DNA of 64,000 nt, taken from positions 1 to 64,000 of the forward strand of contig NZ_LR797830.1 of NCBI RefSeq assembly GCF_903064525.1, given 5' to 3'. The notes below the pieces were generated by a model, which ran no database searches, was not told where the DNA came from, and was given only the letters and a program-made list of their open reading frames with translations. Positions 1-8,952 of the stretch are shown here, piece after piece (the first letter of the stretch is position 1; every line of letters begins with the position of its first letter). The DNA comes from Methylacidimicrobium sp. AP8. GTDB taxonomy: Bacteria > Verrucomicrobiota > Verrucomicrobiia > Methylacidiphilales > Methylacidiphilaceae. The translations under genes and the position numbers were made by a program.

Positions 1-138
1 AGGAGAATTAAAACCTCCTTTTGCTCCGCAGCTCGAAGATTCTTGTTGTTTTTTAATATACATGTTGTTGATTATCAATGTATTGTACCGACAAGGCTTA
101 AGCTGGTGAGAAAAACGTCCTGTTTCTGTGAATAACTT
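1..138. other. AT-rich dnaA leader, candidate origin region
   Basis: This stretch is clearly richer in A and T than everything after it. It holds a perfect 11-bp palindrome TTGATTATCAA at 68-78 and a consensus DnaA box in reverse orientation, TGTGAATAA, at 127-135. A second near-consensus box, TGTGAACAA, lies at 138-146 and covers the GTG start codon of dnaA, which would suit autorepression by DnaA. The first 20 bases could be the tail of an upstream terminator (AGGAG, then CTCCT plus T residues), but the window edge cuts it. Origin function is inferred from position, AT content and boxes. Confidence 0.5.
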
Positions 139-1512
139 GTGAACAAGTCGTCCGCTGATCTTAAGTGGATCTGGGAGAAAGTGTGCGGGGAGATGCAAGA
201 AATCGCCTCCCGGGAAGCGGTGGAACGCTGGTTTTTGCCGCTTCGGATCCTGACCGTCTCCGAGGAGGCGATCGCCTTGGAGGCGCCCGATTCGATCTAT
301 CGGTATTGGATCGAGGAGAACTATCTTCCCCAGCTCACGAGCGTCTTGGCTAGGGTCCTCGGGAGGCAGGTTCGCGTCACCTTCCCGGCGACTCCACCCG
401 GTGTCACGGCAGCCGATCGGGAAACCTCCAAAAAACGGGAGGAGCCCGAGCCGCGCCTCAACGGCTCGCCCGAGGGACTCGCCACCAATGGCCTAAATCC
501 TCGGTACACCTTCGAAAACTTCATCGTCGGAGCCAACAGCGAATTTGCCTATGCGGCCGCCCGCGCTGTTGCCAACGCTCCCGCCCGGGCCTACAACCCT
601 GTATTTTTTTACGGTAAGGTCGGGCTCGGAAAGACCCATCTCATGCAGGCGATCGGGAATGCGATCTGTCGTCTCCAGCGATCTCTTCACGTGCAATACG
701 TGACCTGCGAGCAGTTCACCAATGAGTTCATCGACGCCATTCAAAAAGGCTCCCTGCTCCGCTTCCGCAGAAAATACCGAGAGGTCGACGTTCTTCTTCT
801 CGACGACGTCCAATTCCTGGCGGGAAAGGAACGCTCGCAGGAAGAATTCTTTCATACCTTCAACTGCCTTTTCGACGGAAGCAAGCAGATCGTCTTGACC
901 AGCGATACGGTTCCGAGCGCGATGCAGACGCTCGAAAAACGTCTTACCTCTCGATTCGAATGGGGCCTCACGGCCGAAATTCTTCCTCCTCAGCTCGAGA
1001 CCCGGCTCGCAATTCTACGCCACAAGATGCGGAGCTTATCGATTGTGATTCCCGATGAAATCCTTTCCACCATTGCGGAACGGATCCAAAACAACGTCCG
1101 CCAGCTCGAGGGCGCCCTGAACCGCGTGGCCGCTTTTGCCGCCCTCCGTCCCGAGAAGCTAACCGCCGGACAAGTCCAGCATCTGCTCAAGGATCTTTTC
1201 CGGAACGATTCTGTCCACGGAATCACCATCGAAGCGATTCAAAAGGAGGTCGCCCAGGCTTTCGACATTCGCCTCGCCGACATGACGAGCAAACGCCGCT
1301 TGGCCCATATCGCGCTGCCGCGCATGGTCGCCATGTACCTTAGTCGTAAGCTAACAACTTACTCCCTCGCAGAAATCGGCGAATGCTTCGGCGGCCGGGA
1401 CCACGGCACCGTTCTTCACGCCCAGCGTGTAATCGCCGAAAAGCTTCAGTCCGATCCGCGATTCGAGGCGACTGTCCGCGAGTTGATTGAAAAACTGGAA
1501 AACCCGGGCTAA
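139..1512 (+). CDS. dnaA: Chromosomal replication initiator protein DnaA
   Basis: Replication initiator, an AAA+ ATPase that binds DnaA boxes and melts the origin. The 457-residue product has the usual order: an N-terminal oligomerisation domain (about 1-85), a variable linker, an AAA+ core with Walker A GKVGLGKTH near residue 160 and Walker B LLLDDVQFL near 220, and a C-terminal helix-turn-helix with the signature GRDHGTVLHA near 418. Two signature positions differ from the commonest form: the Walker A begins GKVG rather than GGVG, and the box-recognition motif reads DHGTV rather than DHTTV. The start is GTG and lies inside a DnaA-box-like sequence. Gene order dnaA-dnaN is the classical origin arrangement. 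Confidence 0.97.
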   Translation: MNKSSADLKWIWEKVCGEMQEIASREAVERWFLPLRILTVSEEAIALEAPDSIYRYWIEENYLPQLTSVLARVLGRQVRVTFPATPPGVTAADRETSKKREEPEPRLNGSPEGLATNGLNPRYTFENFIVGANSEFAYAAARAVANAPARAYNPVFFYGKVGLGKTHLMQAIGNAICRLQRSLHVQYVTCEQFTNEFIDAIQKGSLLRFRRKYREVDVLLLDDVQFLAGKERSQEEFFHTFNCLFDGSKQIVLTSDTVPSAMQTLEKRLTSRFEWGLTAEILPPQLETRLAILRHKMRSLSIVIPDEILSTIAERIQNNVRQLEGALNRVAAFAALRPEKLTAGQVQHLLKDLFRNDSVHGITIEAIQKEVAQAFDIRLADMTSKRRLAHIALPRMVAMYLSRKLTTYSLAEIGECFGGRDHGTVLHAQRVIAEKLQSDPRFEATVRELIEKLENPG

Positions 1513-1596
1513 GGAAAGGGTGGGGAACAGTGAACAACCCGCCGAATTTTTCGTCAACCGATAGAACCGCGCCGCTTTCGTACCGAGCCCGGCCGG

Positions 1597-1660
1597 TTAT
1601 TCACAAAGCAATTCACATCGTAAGTTGTTTTTCACCAACATACTGCATTCATTCTTCACA
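1597..1660. promoter_or_regulatory. DnaA-box cluster between dnaA and dnaN
   Basis: The 222-bp dnaA-dnaN gap holds a perfect DnaA box TTATTCACA at 1597-1605, a two-mismatch copy CAATTCACA at 1609-1617 and a one-mismatch copy TTCTTCACA at 1652-1660, all in the same orientation. Together with the boxes before dnaA this makes the gap the second candidate for oriC. I see no convincing sigma70 promoter for dnaN here. Confidence 0.5.
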
Positions 1661-1734
1661 ATTTCGCTGCCTTTAAGAAGAAGACGGTGAGTGTTTATCG
1701 TTTCCTCCATTAACCTCCTATCCCAGGCTTGCCC

Positions 1735-2838
1735 ATGCAGTGCGAAATTATTCGGACCTCCTTCCTAGAAGCTCTTAACCTAGCGCAAAGTGTCTCCGGC
1801 AGCCGAACTACGGTCCCGATCTTGAACAATGTTCTTCTGGAGGCCGATCCGGCGGGCCACCTTTCGCTCTTTGCCAGCGATCTGCAGACGACCCTCCAGC
1901 TCCGTATCGATGCCGAGGTTAGGGAATCCGGCCGGACGACGCTGCCGGCGCGCCGTCTTTTCGCCATCGCCAAGGAAGCGTCCTCCAAGGAGTTGACATT
2001 GAGCTCCAACGAGAAGGAGGAGAGCACCATCATCGCCGGCCGCTCCTCGTTCCGGCTTTTCGGGTTGCCGGCCGCCGATTATCCGCCGCCACCGGCGTTG
2101 AGCGATTCTTCTTCCTTTGCGATCTCCCAGGATTCGTTCGTTCGGCTGCTCCGTCGAACGGCGTATGCCATGTCGAACGACGAGACGCGTTACGTCCTCA
2201 ACGGGGCGCTCTTCGCTTGGAAAGGGGAGAGCCTCACCGTTGTGGCAACGGATGGAAAGCGGCTGGCTCTCATGGAAGCCCCGGTTTCCGGGAAGGCGGA
2301 GGAGGAAACCCAGGGGATCGTTCCCGCACGGGCGGTTTCCGAGCTGTTGCGGATTCTCGCGTGCGGTGAGAAGATCCAACTAACCGTTTGGCTTGAGTCG
2401 AATCGACTCCTTCTGCAATCCGGAAACCTCGTATTTTCTTCGAAGCTCGTTGACGGAAAATATCCTAACTATCGCGCGGCCATTCCTGAAGCCGCTCGGG
2501 AACGGATGCATCTGTCTCGTGAAGCGCTTTTGTCCGCACTGAGGCGCGTTTCCATTGTCGCAGGCGAAAGGCTCGTACCGGTGAGGCTACACTTCCAAAA
2601 GGATGAGGTTGAACTCTGCTGCAGTTCGGCGGAAGTCGGGGAAGCCAAAGAGACGATTCCGATCCGCTATGCGGGTAGGGAAATTCGAGCGGCGTTCAAC
2701 GTGACCTATCTGATGGATCCTCTGCGGGAGAGCACGGCCGACGAAGTCGTACTTCAGGTCGGGGAAACGTCCGGACCGTGCCTGATCCAGGACGAGGAAT
2801 GCTTCCTGTACGTGGTCATGCCGATGCGCAATGCCTGA
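1735..2838 (+). CDS. dnaN: DNA polymerase III beta subunit (sliding clamp)
   Basis: Ring-forming processivity clamp of the replicative polymerase. The 367-residue product has normal length and clamp-like sequence throughout: an N-terminal domain beginning MQCEIIRTSF, the conserved stretch SRTTVPILNNVLLEA near residues 22-36, VVATDGKRLAL in the middle domain, and a C-terminal end CFLYVVMPMR that matches the usual partner-binding pocket terminus. I chose the ATG at 1735; an in-frame TTG lies two codons upstream. The stop overlaps the next reading frame by 8 bp, suggesting co-translation with the small gene that follows. Confidence 0.96.
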   Translation: MQCEIIRTSFLEALNLAQSVSGSRTTVPILNNVLLEADPAGHLSLFASDLQTTLQLRIDAEVRESGRTTLPARRLFAIAKEASSKELTLSSNEKEESTIIAGRSSFRLFGLPAADYPPPPALSDSSSFAISQDSFVRLLRRTAYAMSNDETRYVLNGALFAWKGESLTVVATDGKRLALMEAPVSGKAEEETQGIVPARAVSELLRILACGEKIQLTVWLESNRLLLQSGNLVFSSKLVDGKYPNYRAAIPEAARERMHLSREALLSALRRVSIVAGERLVPVRLHFQKDEVELCCSSAEVGEAKETIPIRYAGREIRAAFNVTYLMDPLRESTADEVVLQVGETSGPCLIQDEECFLYVVMPMRNA

Positions 2839-3220
2839 AAGAGTCGGATTCATTGCCTTGTGCGAAGAACCGATCGACCGAGACGCGGTCGAGGAGATCG
2901 TTATGCACTGGATCGCCCGATTCGAAAAGGTCGAGCAGGCTCTTCCCGGGGGTGGAAGCGGGGGAGCGGCAACGATCGAAATCCGCGAGGCTTCGGATAT
3001 TTTCTGGGAAGAGTATCCCCAGTTCCGAATCGTTGAAGGTGACGCTTTTGCCTGGGTGTATCTTTCGCTGCGCCGCAGAAGCATCGAGACCACGGGATTT
3101 TCGACCCCGAGCATTCCTTTAGCTCTGGAGGTCCTTCTCGAGCTCCCCCATGTTTCCGAAATCATCGACGAGAGGAACGAGGCCCGCCTAACCCAACTGG
3201 AGGAGGAAGGCGTTCTATGA
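2831..3220 (+). CDS. Conserved-looking small protein of unknown function
   Basis: I do not recognise this 129-residue protein. It starts with an ATG inside the last codons of dnaN and its stop overlaps the lspA start, so it sits in a tightly packed dnaN-X-lspA transcription unit. It is acidic overall (many Glu and Asp), has no signal peptide or membrane segment, and contains a Gly/Ala-rich turn near residues 40-48. The C-terminal third looks helical and Glu-rich. Co-translation with dnaN could mean a housekeeping role, but nothing in the sequence shows what it does. Confidence 0.75.
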   Translation: MPERVGFIALCEEPIDRDAVEEIVMHWIARFEKVEQALPGGGSGGAATIEIREASDIFWEEYPQFRIVEGDAFAWVYLSLRRRSIETTGFSTPSIPLALEVLLELPHVSEIIDERNEARLTQLEEEGVL

Positions 3221-3783
3221 TGGACGTTCTCCGCTCGCACAGTGCTGCGTCCGGAGCCGATGTCCCGGGAGAACGAGAGGGCGGGAGGATCGGGCAAGTT
3301 CCTCGGGCCGCATTGCGGCGATCCCCCGGACCCGTTTTCTGGGGGCTTTTCGTTGTCTTGCTTCTCTTCGATCAGGCTTCGAAGTGGTGGATCCTTGCGC
3401 ACGCAGCCGACCTTCCCGTCTCCCTCATTCCCGGGCTGCTGAATCTTGTCTCGGTCCGGAATACCGGGATCGTCTTCGGCCTCTTCTCGGGATATAACTG
3501 GTTATGGATCGTGGTGGGTGCCGCCTTCCTGTTCGCCGGCCTCCTGGTCGGACGCCGTCTCGACTGGGGACGTCCGGAGATCGGCTCGATCGCCGCTCTT
3601 CTGGCCGCGGGTGCGGCCGGAAATATCGGCGATCGGGTGTTCCACGGATTTGTCGTAGACTTCATAGACGTTCACATCGGCTCGTGGCACTGGCCGAGCT
3701 TCAATGTCGCCGACAGTTGCCTTTGTCTTGCTTCTCTTTGGATGATTCTCCGAATCGGTGCGAATTCCGAAGGTAGGGCTTGA
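3217..3783 (+). CDS. lspA: Lipoprotein signal peptidase (signal peptidase II)
   Basis: Inner-membrane aspartyl protease that removes the signal peptide of prolipoproteins after lipidation. The family landmarks are present in order: DQASKWW near residue 53, VRNTGIVFGL near 80, GAAGNIGDRVFHGFVVDFID near 130-149 and FNVADSCL near 160. The two catalytic Asp are those in GDR and ADS. Four hydrophobic segments are visible. The N-terminus carries about 35 extra polar residues before the first membrane helix, unusual for the family, so the true start may be further in. The ATG at 3217 overlaps the stop of the preceding gene. Confidence 0.93.
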   Translation: MMDVLRSHSAASGADVPGEREGGRIGQVPRAALRRSPGPVFWGLFVVLLLFDQASKWWILAHAADLPVSLIPGLLNLVSVRNTGIVFGLFSGYNWLWIVVGAAFLFAGLLVGRRLDWGRPEIGSIAALLAAGAAGNIGDRVFHGFVVDFIDVHIGSWHWPSFNVADSCLCLASLWMILRIGANSEGRA

Positions 3784-3859
3784 TCCCTCCACGCCTCGGA
3801 GAGAAGGGGCGGAATAGCTCGCCCTTCCTTCAGCCGGCGTTGGGGACGCGGAGGCATCC

Positions 3860-4716
3860 ATGCGGATACTGGTTGTCGAGGACGAGGAGAAGATCGCGGC
3901 ATTCGTGCGAAAGGGTCTGCAAGAGCAAGGATTTGTCGTCGACACGCTCTCTCGAGGCGATGAAGCCCTCCTTGCCTTAACGGCCATTTCTCACAAATTT
4001 CGTAGCCGAGGCGCCGCAAACGGGCTTGAGTGCGAGGCGGGCGCAGGTTTTCCCACCGGAGCTGTATGAAGACATACTGCGAGGATGGGAAACCAAGCCC
4101 AACGAAGCAGACGAGCCCGTTTTGCAAGCCGTAGGAGAAAGCTTGTGAGAAATGGCCGTTAATCAGTCATCCTTACGATGCGGCGATCCTCGACATTTTT
4201 TTGCCGGGTCGCGATGGTCTCAGCGTGCTTCGAGCCATCCGGCGGCGTGGCGTCCATCTCCCCGTGCCCTTGTTGACGGCAAGAGGGGAACTCTACGAAC
4301 GGGGCGAAGGGCTCGAGAGCGGAGCCGATGATTACCTTCCCAAGCCGTTCGCAATGGAAAAGCTTGTCGCGCGGTTGCGCGCCCTAGTCCGCAGGGCGGC
4401 CGGAATCGGGCTTTCGCTCTACCAGGTGGGCGACCTTAGCTTGAACTTGGTAACTCGAGTGGCCATGAGGGGAGGGCGGAGGATCGACTTGACACGCAGG
4501 GAGTTTTCCCTCTTGGAGCTGCTGATGCGCTCTCCCAGCAAGGTCTTCACAAGAACCGAGATCTGCGAGCATGTGTGGAACTTCCATTTCGACCCGGGCA
4601 CCAATCTCGTCGATGTCTACATCCAGAAGCTGCGAAAGAAGATCGACGAGGGAGAGAGCCGGAAGCTTATTCAAACGGTTCGAGGAATCGGGTACAAGAT
4701 CGAGGAGTCTCGGTGA
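3860..4716 (+). pseudogene. OmpR-family response regulator, interrupted by a small mobile repeat
   Basis: Transcriptional half of a two-component system. The first 40 codons encode a receiver start (ILVVEDEEKIAAFV), then a 182-bp insertion at 3981-4162 introduces a stop. After the insertion the frame resumes with HPYDAAILDIFLPGRDG (phosphoacceptor Asp in ILD), the Lys switch in DDYLPKPF, and a winged-helix DNA-binding domain ending in VRGIGYKIEES. Deleting exactly 182 bp joins codon 40 (Leu) to the next codon in frame and gives a 224-residue protein, the normal length for this family. As it stands only a 69-residue fragment and a downstream piece lacking half the receiver can be made. The stop overlaps the GTG of the kinase gene. 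Confidence 0.9.
3981..4158 (+). mobile_element. MITE-like repeat element, copy 1, flanked by TTAA duplications
   Basis: A 178-bp element with near-perfect terminal inverted repeats (CGGCCATTTCTCACAA at the left, TTGTGAGAAATGGCCG at the right) lies between two TTAA tetramers at 3977-3980 and 4159-4162. The duplication can equally be read as TA, the target of IS630/Tc1-mariner transposases. No transposase is encoded. An internal hairpin has arms GCTGTAT (4061-4067) and ATACTGC (4074-4080) with loop GAAGAC. A second copy lies in opposite orientation near the end of the window (63774-63961), about 80 percent identical by eye. It disrupts the response regulator gene and must be moved by an enzyme supplied in trans. 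Confidence 0.88.
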
Positions 4717-6130
4717 GAAGGATTCCCCTCCGTTGGAAGCTTGCTCTTCTGTCCGGGGTCACGGTAGGACTCGCGCTTGCGCTTGCGGGGGCGGTCGGCG
4801 GGGAGGCTCTCTACCGGAGGCTGGTTCAGGAGGCTGACTTCCAAATAGATTCGGACGCCCAAGAAATACTTTCGGCCCTGCGGAGAGACGAATCGAGAGC
4901 ACCCGGCAAACTTCCCGAAGGCTTGGAGAGCGAGGAGAGCAGCATCTGGGAGGTTGCAAGCCCCGGGGGGGCGTCCTGTATCGGGCCGCCTTCTTCGGAT
5001 CTCGAATGCCGGAGCGAATAAGCAAAGAGGGATTCCTTGACTATTCCCTGGGAAGGAAAACATTCCGCGTCCTGGTTAAAAGCCGGGGCGGCTATCGGCT
5101 GGTTCTCGCCCGGGACACCCGAAAGCTAAGAGAGATTCTCTGGCGGGCGCAGGAAGCCTTCCTGCTGGCCTTCCCGCTCGCATTGGCGGTTGCGAGCGTG
5201 GGTGGGTGGCTTGTTTCCGGATACGCCCTGCGGCCGGTTCGGGCTATCGCAGCGGCTGCCGAGAAAATCAGTCCCCATGCCCTCCATGGTCGGGTCGAAG
5301 TTCCTTCCGATGACCCGGATTTGGCGCGCCTGGCGCAAATCCTCAACGAGATGTGGGAAAGAATCGAGAAAGCATTTGTCCAAGAGCAACGACTGACCGC
5401 CGATGCTTCTCATGAGCTTCGGACCCCGCTCACGATCCTCCGAAACCAGTTGGAGGCGGCCCTCGCCGAGGCCGGAGGCCGGCAATCCTCGGAGGAGGAA
5501 GTCTTTCTCTGCCTCTTGGAGCAAGTCAAGCGGTTGAGCACAATCACCGACAATCTTCTTTTCCTTTCTCAGGCGGAATGCGGCCAGATTCGTATTCGGA
5601 GGGAACGGATCGCCTGGAGCGTGATGGTGGCGGAAGTAGCGGAGGATGCTCGGCTTCTGGCGGGGCCCGCGGGCCTTTCGGTCGCGGCGTCGGTCGCTCC
5701 GGGCTTATGTGTTTATGGAGACGGCGATCTGCTGATGCGCATGCTGTGGAACCTCACGGATAATGCGGTGAAATATAATGCGGACGGAGGTTTTGCCTGG
5801 ATAACCCTTTCCGAGGACGGTCCTTGGATCGTCTTGAGCATCGCCAATACCGGGCCGACCATCGAGGCCGGGGATCAGGCGGAAATCTTTCGCCGCTTCT
5901 ACCGCACCCAAGCCGCTAGGGAAGGCCGTGCCAGGGGTAGCGGGCTCGGCTTGAGCCTCTGTCGGGAGATCGTCGCAGCCCACCAGGGAGAGATTCGGTA
6001 TGACAGTCCGAGCGAGGGCTGGAACCGCTTTACGGTCTGGCTCCCGAAGGGTGGAAGCGAAGAGTTCGCTTCTCCATCCATCCGGCAAGCCGTCGCATGC
6101 TCTTCCGCCGCCGCTCGGCCAGGAGCATAG
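4713..6130 (+). pseudogene. Sensor histidine kinase, frameshifted at a G7 tract
   Basis: Membrane sensor kinase paired with the preceding regulator; its GTG start overlaps the regulator's stop. The N-terminal part has a membrane helix at about residues 8-30. Reading then breaks at seven G residues (4965-4971): one more G would join it to the frame that carries the second membrane helix, HAMP region, phosphorylation motif DASHELRTP, N box LWNLTDNAVKYN, F box FRRFYR and G2 box GSGLGLSL. Repaired length would be about 472 residues, typical for an OmpR-type partner. The tract could be a true mutation, a phase-variable run or a sequencing error. Confidence 0.85.
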
Positions 6131-6154
6131 CGGCTCGGCCAAGCGGGTGGAAGA

Positions 6155-6190
6155 CGGCTCCTCCTGCCGGGCGGCAGGCGGGTGGAGCCG
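6155..6190. terminator. GC-rich hairpin between convergent genes
   Basis: Outer arms CGGCTCC (6155-6161) and GGAGCCG (6184-6190) enclose a perfect inner hairpin CCTGCC-GGGC-GGCAGG (6163-6178). It sits between the 3' ends of the kinase and the opposing exported-protein pseudogene, where a shared terminator would be expected. It has no U-tract, so it may act only as a 3' stabilising structure. Confidence 0.35.
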
Positions 6191-6235
6191 AATACGGCCG
6201 CAGGCTTCGGGCGTGCTCTCCGACGGCATCCGAGC

Positions 6236-6967
6236 TCATTGGCGGAGGCCCGGGTGCAAACTTTGTGGATCGGGAGCGGGGATCCGCAGAGCGATCTCTC
6301 GGCAGAGCTCGTCCTCCGCCCTCTTAAGAGTAATATCGAGGAGGAACCCGGCAGCCATAAGCGATGCGATCGCGATATCGACGGAGAAGATTGCGGGAAG
6401 AAGCGTCGAGTCCTGCCGGTTTCCCTTCACCTCGATGAGGGAGCGTCCGGTCCTGCCGGATATGATCCTCAGGCGCAGCCCGACCCGCCAAGCGGAGTAG
6501 AAGAAAGGCGTAGATCGCCATCGAGTCTTGGACTTCTCCATAGACCAGGGCGTCGACACCCAGCCAGTCGGCCACCCGCTCTGCTTTCTCACGGAACATG
6601 TCTGCGGCGGTCCGCCAGCCCATCTGCTGCAGGATGGTATCCGTGAGGCCGGGGCTCTGCACGTAGAAGTCGCGTTGAGCCAGATACGTTGCCATTCCCC
6701 GCCGGAGACGGTTCGCGGTCGTCCACCGCCACTCTTGGCGCTCTATTTGCGAACGCGGCACCGTCGGCAGTCCGTCGAGCAGAAAGCGCCCTCCCGTGGC
6801 CTTGTCGACGAAAGGGAGGACAGCCAGTTGGAATGGGCGTTCGCTCGCAAGGTCGGGCGAGGCGACGGTCTGGAATCGGGAAGGATCCAAATCGATAAGA
6901 TAATCGAGAGAATTCTTTTTCCCATGGGTTGTTCCCTCCCGTTCGGGAAGGAAGAAGCGTTGCGGCC
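6236..6967 (-). pseudogene. GNA1162/DUF799-like exported protein, truncated and frameshifted
   Basis: Decayed paralog of the intact gene at 8953-9846. Matching runs include QRFFLPERE against QRLFLTEK, LAVLPFVDK against IAVLPFLDE, EWRWTTANRLRR against VWRWTHSQRLRR, and DALVYGEV against DTLVYGSL. Reading shifts frame near 6499-6507, where one extra base separates IYAF from FYSAWRVGL; the second frame then continues to a homologous end DELCREIALRIP. The 5' end, including the signal peptide, is missing: similarity fades about 57 bp from the IS boundary at 7024. Both lesions make it a pseudogene. Its closeness to an intact paralog suggests a tandem duplication later split by the insertion sequence. 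Confidence 0.8.
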
Positions 6968-7023
6968 CATGTTTGGGGGAAGGTCTTGTAAGTCGTTGCG
7001 AGACAGTACCCGTCATTTCCAAT

Positions 7024-8818
7024 TGGCACTACAGGGGCTATTTTTGCCCTTTGCGGTCGGCTACGGCTCGCGGGCAGAGATGCGTAAGGCGGAGAGGATT
7101 TGCCGGGCCTGATGATTCCCGGCGGTGACCCCGCGACGTTTTTCGCTTCCGAAGGAGAAATCCACCAGATGGATGGTTCGGAGGGCAACCCAAGCTTGCT
7201 CGCTGGAGAAGGGTAGATTGGCCGCCTTGAGCTTCTTCTCCAGGAGCCGGTCGAGCAGGAAGGCCAAGGCGGCGACGAAGACGTGCGCCCGCACCCGTTT
7301 GGGATTGTGGTGGTAGATCGGACGAAGCTCCAGGACGTCCTTGAGCTTCCGGAAGGCTCTTTCCACCTCGGAGAGCTCCTTGTAGGCCCGGACCGCCTCG
7401 AGCGGGGAGAGATCCTTTTCCTCGGTGAGGATCACGTACTTCCCCTCCAGAAGCTTTTCGGTCTCCACCGGCTCTTCGGACACTTGGAGCTTGCCTGCCC
7501 GCAGACTCCAGCGGAAGTAGCGGTGGCTGCGATGGAGAGAGAGGATTCGGGCGACGGAGCTGCCGATCTCTTCCCGATTCCGAAGCTCTCCTTTTTCGAT
7601 ACGCTTGGCGAGTTTGCCCAACTCTTCCCGGGTCTTCGTGACATCCCTCTCCCGCATGGCCTGCTCGTAGGCCAGCCGCTCGGCGCTTTCGACCACGAAG
7701 ATCCGCTGCCCGGGAAGCGCTCCCTCGACTTCGCAGACCCGATCCTTTTCCTCCGGAGAGCAGGGCTGCCAGGAACCGCTCTGGGCCTTGCGGACATACT
7801 CCAAGACCTCCGGGCTCCTTCGTCGGCGTAAGCCGAACAAAAACCCATGCCCCTGGCTCCACAGGAAGCCCAAGTTGGCCGTGCTCACCATCCCCCGGTC
7901 CCCGACGAAGACGATCCGACGCAACCCGAAGCGTTTCTCCAAATCGGCGACGATCGGCAGAACTGTTTCGAATCGTGCCGATTGCCCCGGAAGACATGGT
8001 GGGCAATCGGCCAGCCATTGGCCATGACGACCCCCAAGAGGATCTGCCGGTTTCCCTCCCGCTGATCCCGGCTGTAGCCGTATTGAGCCAAACCCTCGGG
8101 GCCTTCCCCCTTCGAAATAGGAGGAAGTCAAATCATAGAAGACCATCTCGGGCTTAAGAGAAAAGAGATCCCGCAGCCGGGCAAAGAGCCCTTCCTCGAT
8201 CCGCTCCTTCTGCCCTATGAGCTCGTCAAGGGTCCGGTACCACGGCCAAAGGAAGCGGGGGTCGACCCGAACTCGGCCATTCTGCTTCCAGACCGGCCGG
8301 ATCCGCTCTCCTCTCCCGTCGGGAACGTAGTCGGTCTCCAGCCACTGGGCCAAGGCGTGTTCGCTCCCCCGGGGACAAGAGCCGGTTGACCACAAGGACG
8401 AACGCCCGTTCCGCAAGGGACAGTCCTTTGCCTTTTCCCCTCTTCTCCTCCAAGAGCTCTTCCATACCCAGCTCCTTCCAGAGATGTCTGGCGACAAGCG
8501 TTGGACCCCAAACTGTGGATTCCTGAGGCTCAAGCGCTCTCCGAGAAGCCGGCGCGCTCCGCCCGAGCAACTCCGCGAGCCGATCCAAGTGGGGTGCCAA
8601 GAGATCCTTGCGGCCAAGAGTCGCGACAATCCGCTGCTTGACCTTTCCCTTTTCCCGGTAGCTTTCCACCAAGCGGACATACTCCGCCTCGCTCCCGTCC
8701 TTCCGACGCAACCGCAGGGTGCGCAGAAACATGAAATAGCATTACCGGTCGTCACCGTGAATCGCAAGCACAAAAGGCCACTTTCATGCGGCCAAGTTGT
8801 TCACAGTGTGGCACTACA
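7024..8818 (-). mobile_element. IS1634-type (IS4 superfamily) insertion sequence remnant
   Basis: About 1.8 kb that separates two paralogous genes and carries a decayed transposase on the minus strand. The interval is bounded by a 10-bp direct repeat TGGCACTACA at 7024-7033 and 8809-8818, followed on each side by a TTTTTGC run a few bases further on. I could not find clean terminal inverted repeats, so the exact ends are uncertain. Members of the IS1634/IS1549 group are known for variable and sometimes long target duplications, which would be compatible with these direct repeats. Confidence 0.65.
7061..8732 (-). pseudogene. IS1634-family transposase, three frameshifts
   Basis: DDE transposase pseudogene. 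From the ATG at 8732 (MFLRTLRLRR) the reading shifts at C5 on the plus strand (8366-8370) into the frame with HALAQWLETDYVP, again at C5 (8106-8110) between SSYFEG and GLAQYGYSRDQREGN, and a third time near 7967-7970 before ETVLPIVADLEKRFG. The catalytic landmarks survive in pieces: first Asp in FYDLTSSYFEG, second Asp in FVGDRGM, and Glu in the IS4-type signature SEVERAFRKLKDVLELRPIY. Two shifts are one extra G in a G run and one is a missing base. The enzyme cannot be made without recoding. Confidence 0.85.
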
Positions 8819-8952
8819 TTTTTGCAAAATTTCCTTCCCCAACCCTGGAGCCGTCGTCAAAAAGGCCGCTTTTCACCAAACATGGGGCGGGGGAAGGCTC
8901 GGCGCGGAGGCGGGCTTTCCTGACCGTAAAGAAACAGTGGAGACGAAGGGCC

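Noticed and set aside
8797-8805. DnaA box TTGTTCACA
   Set aside because: Isolated, far from the origin-like region and inside the IS boundary; likely chance.
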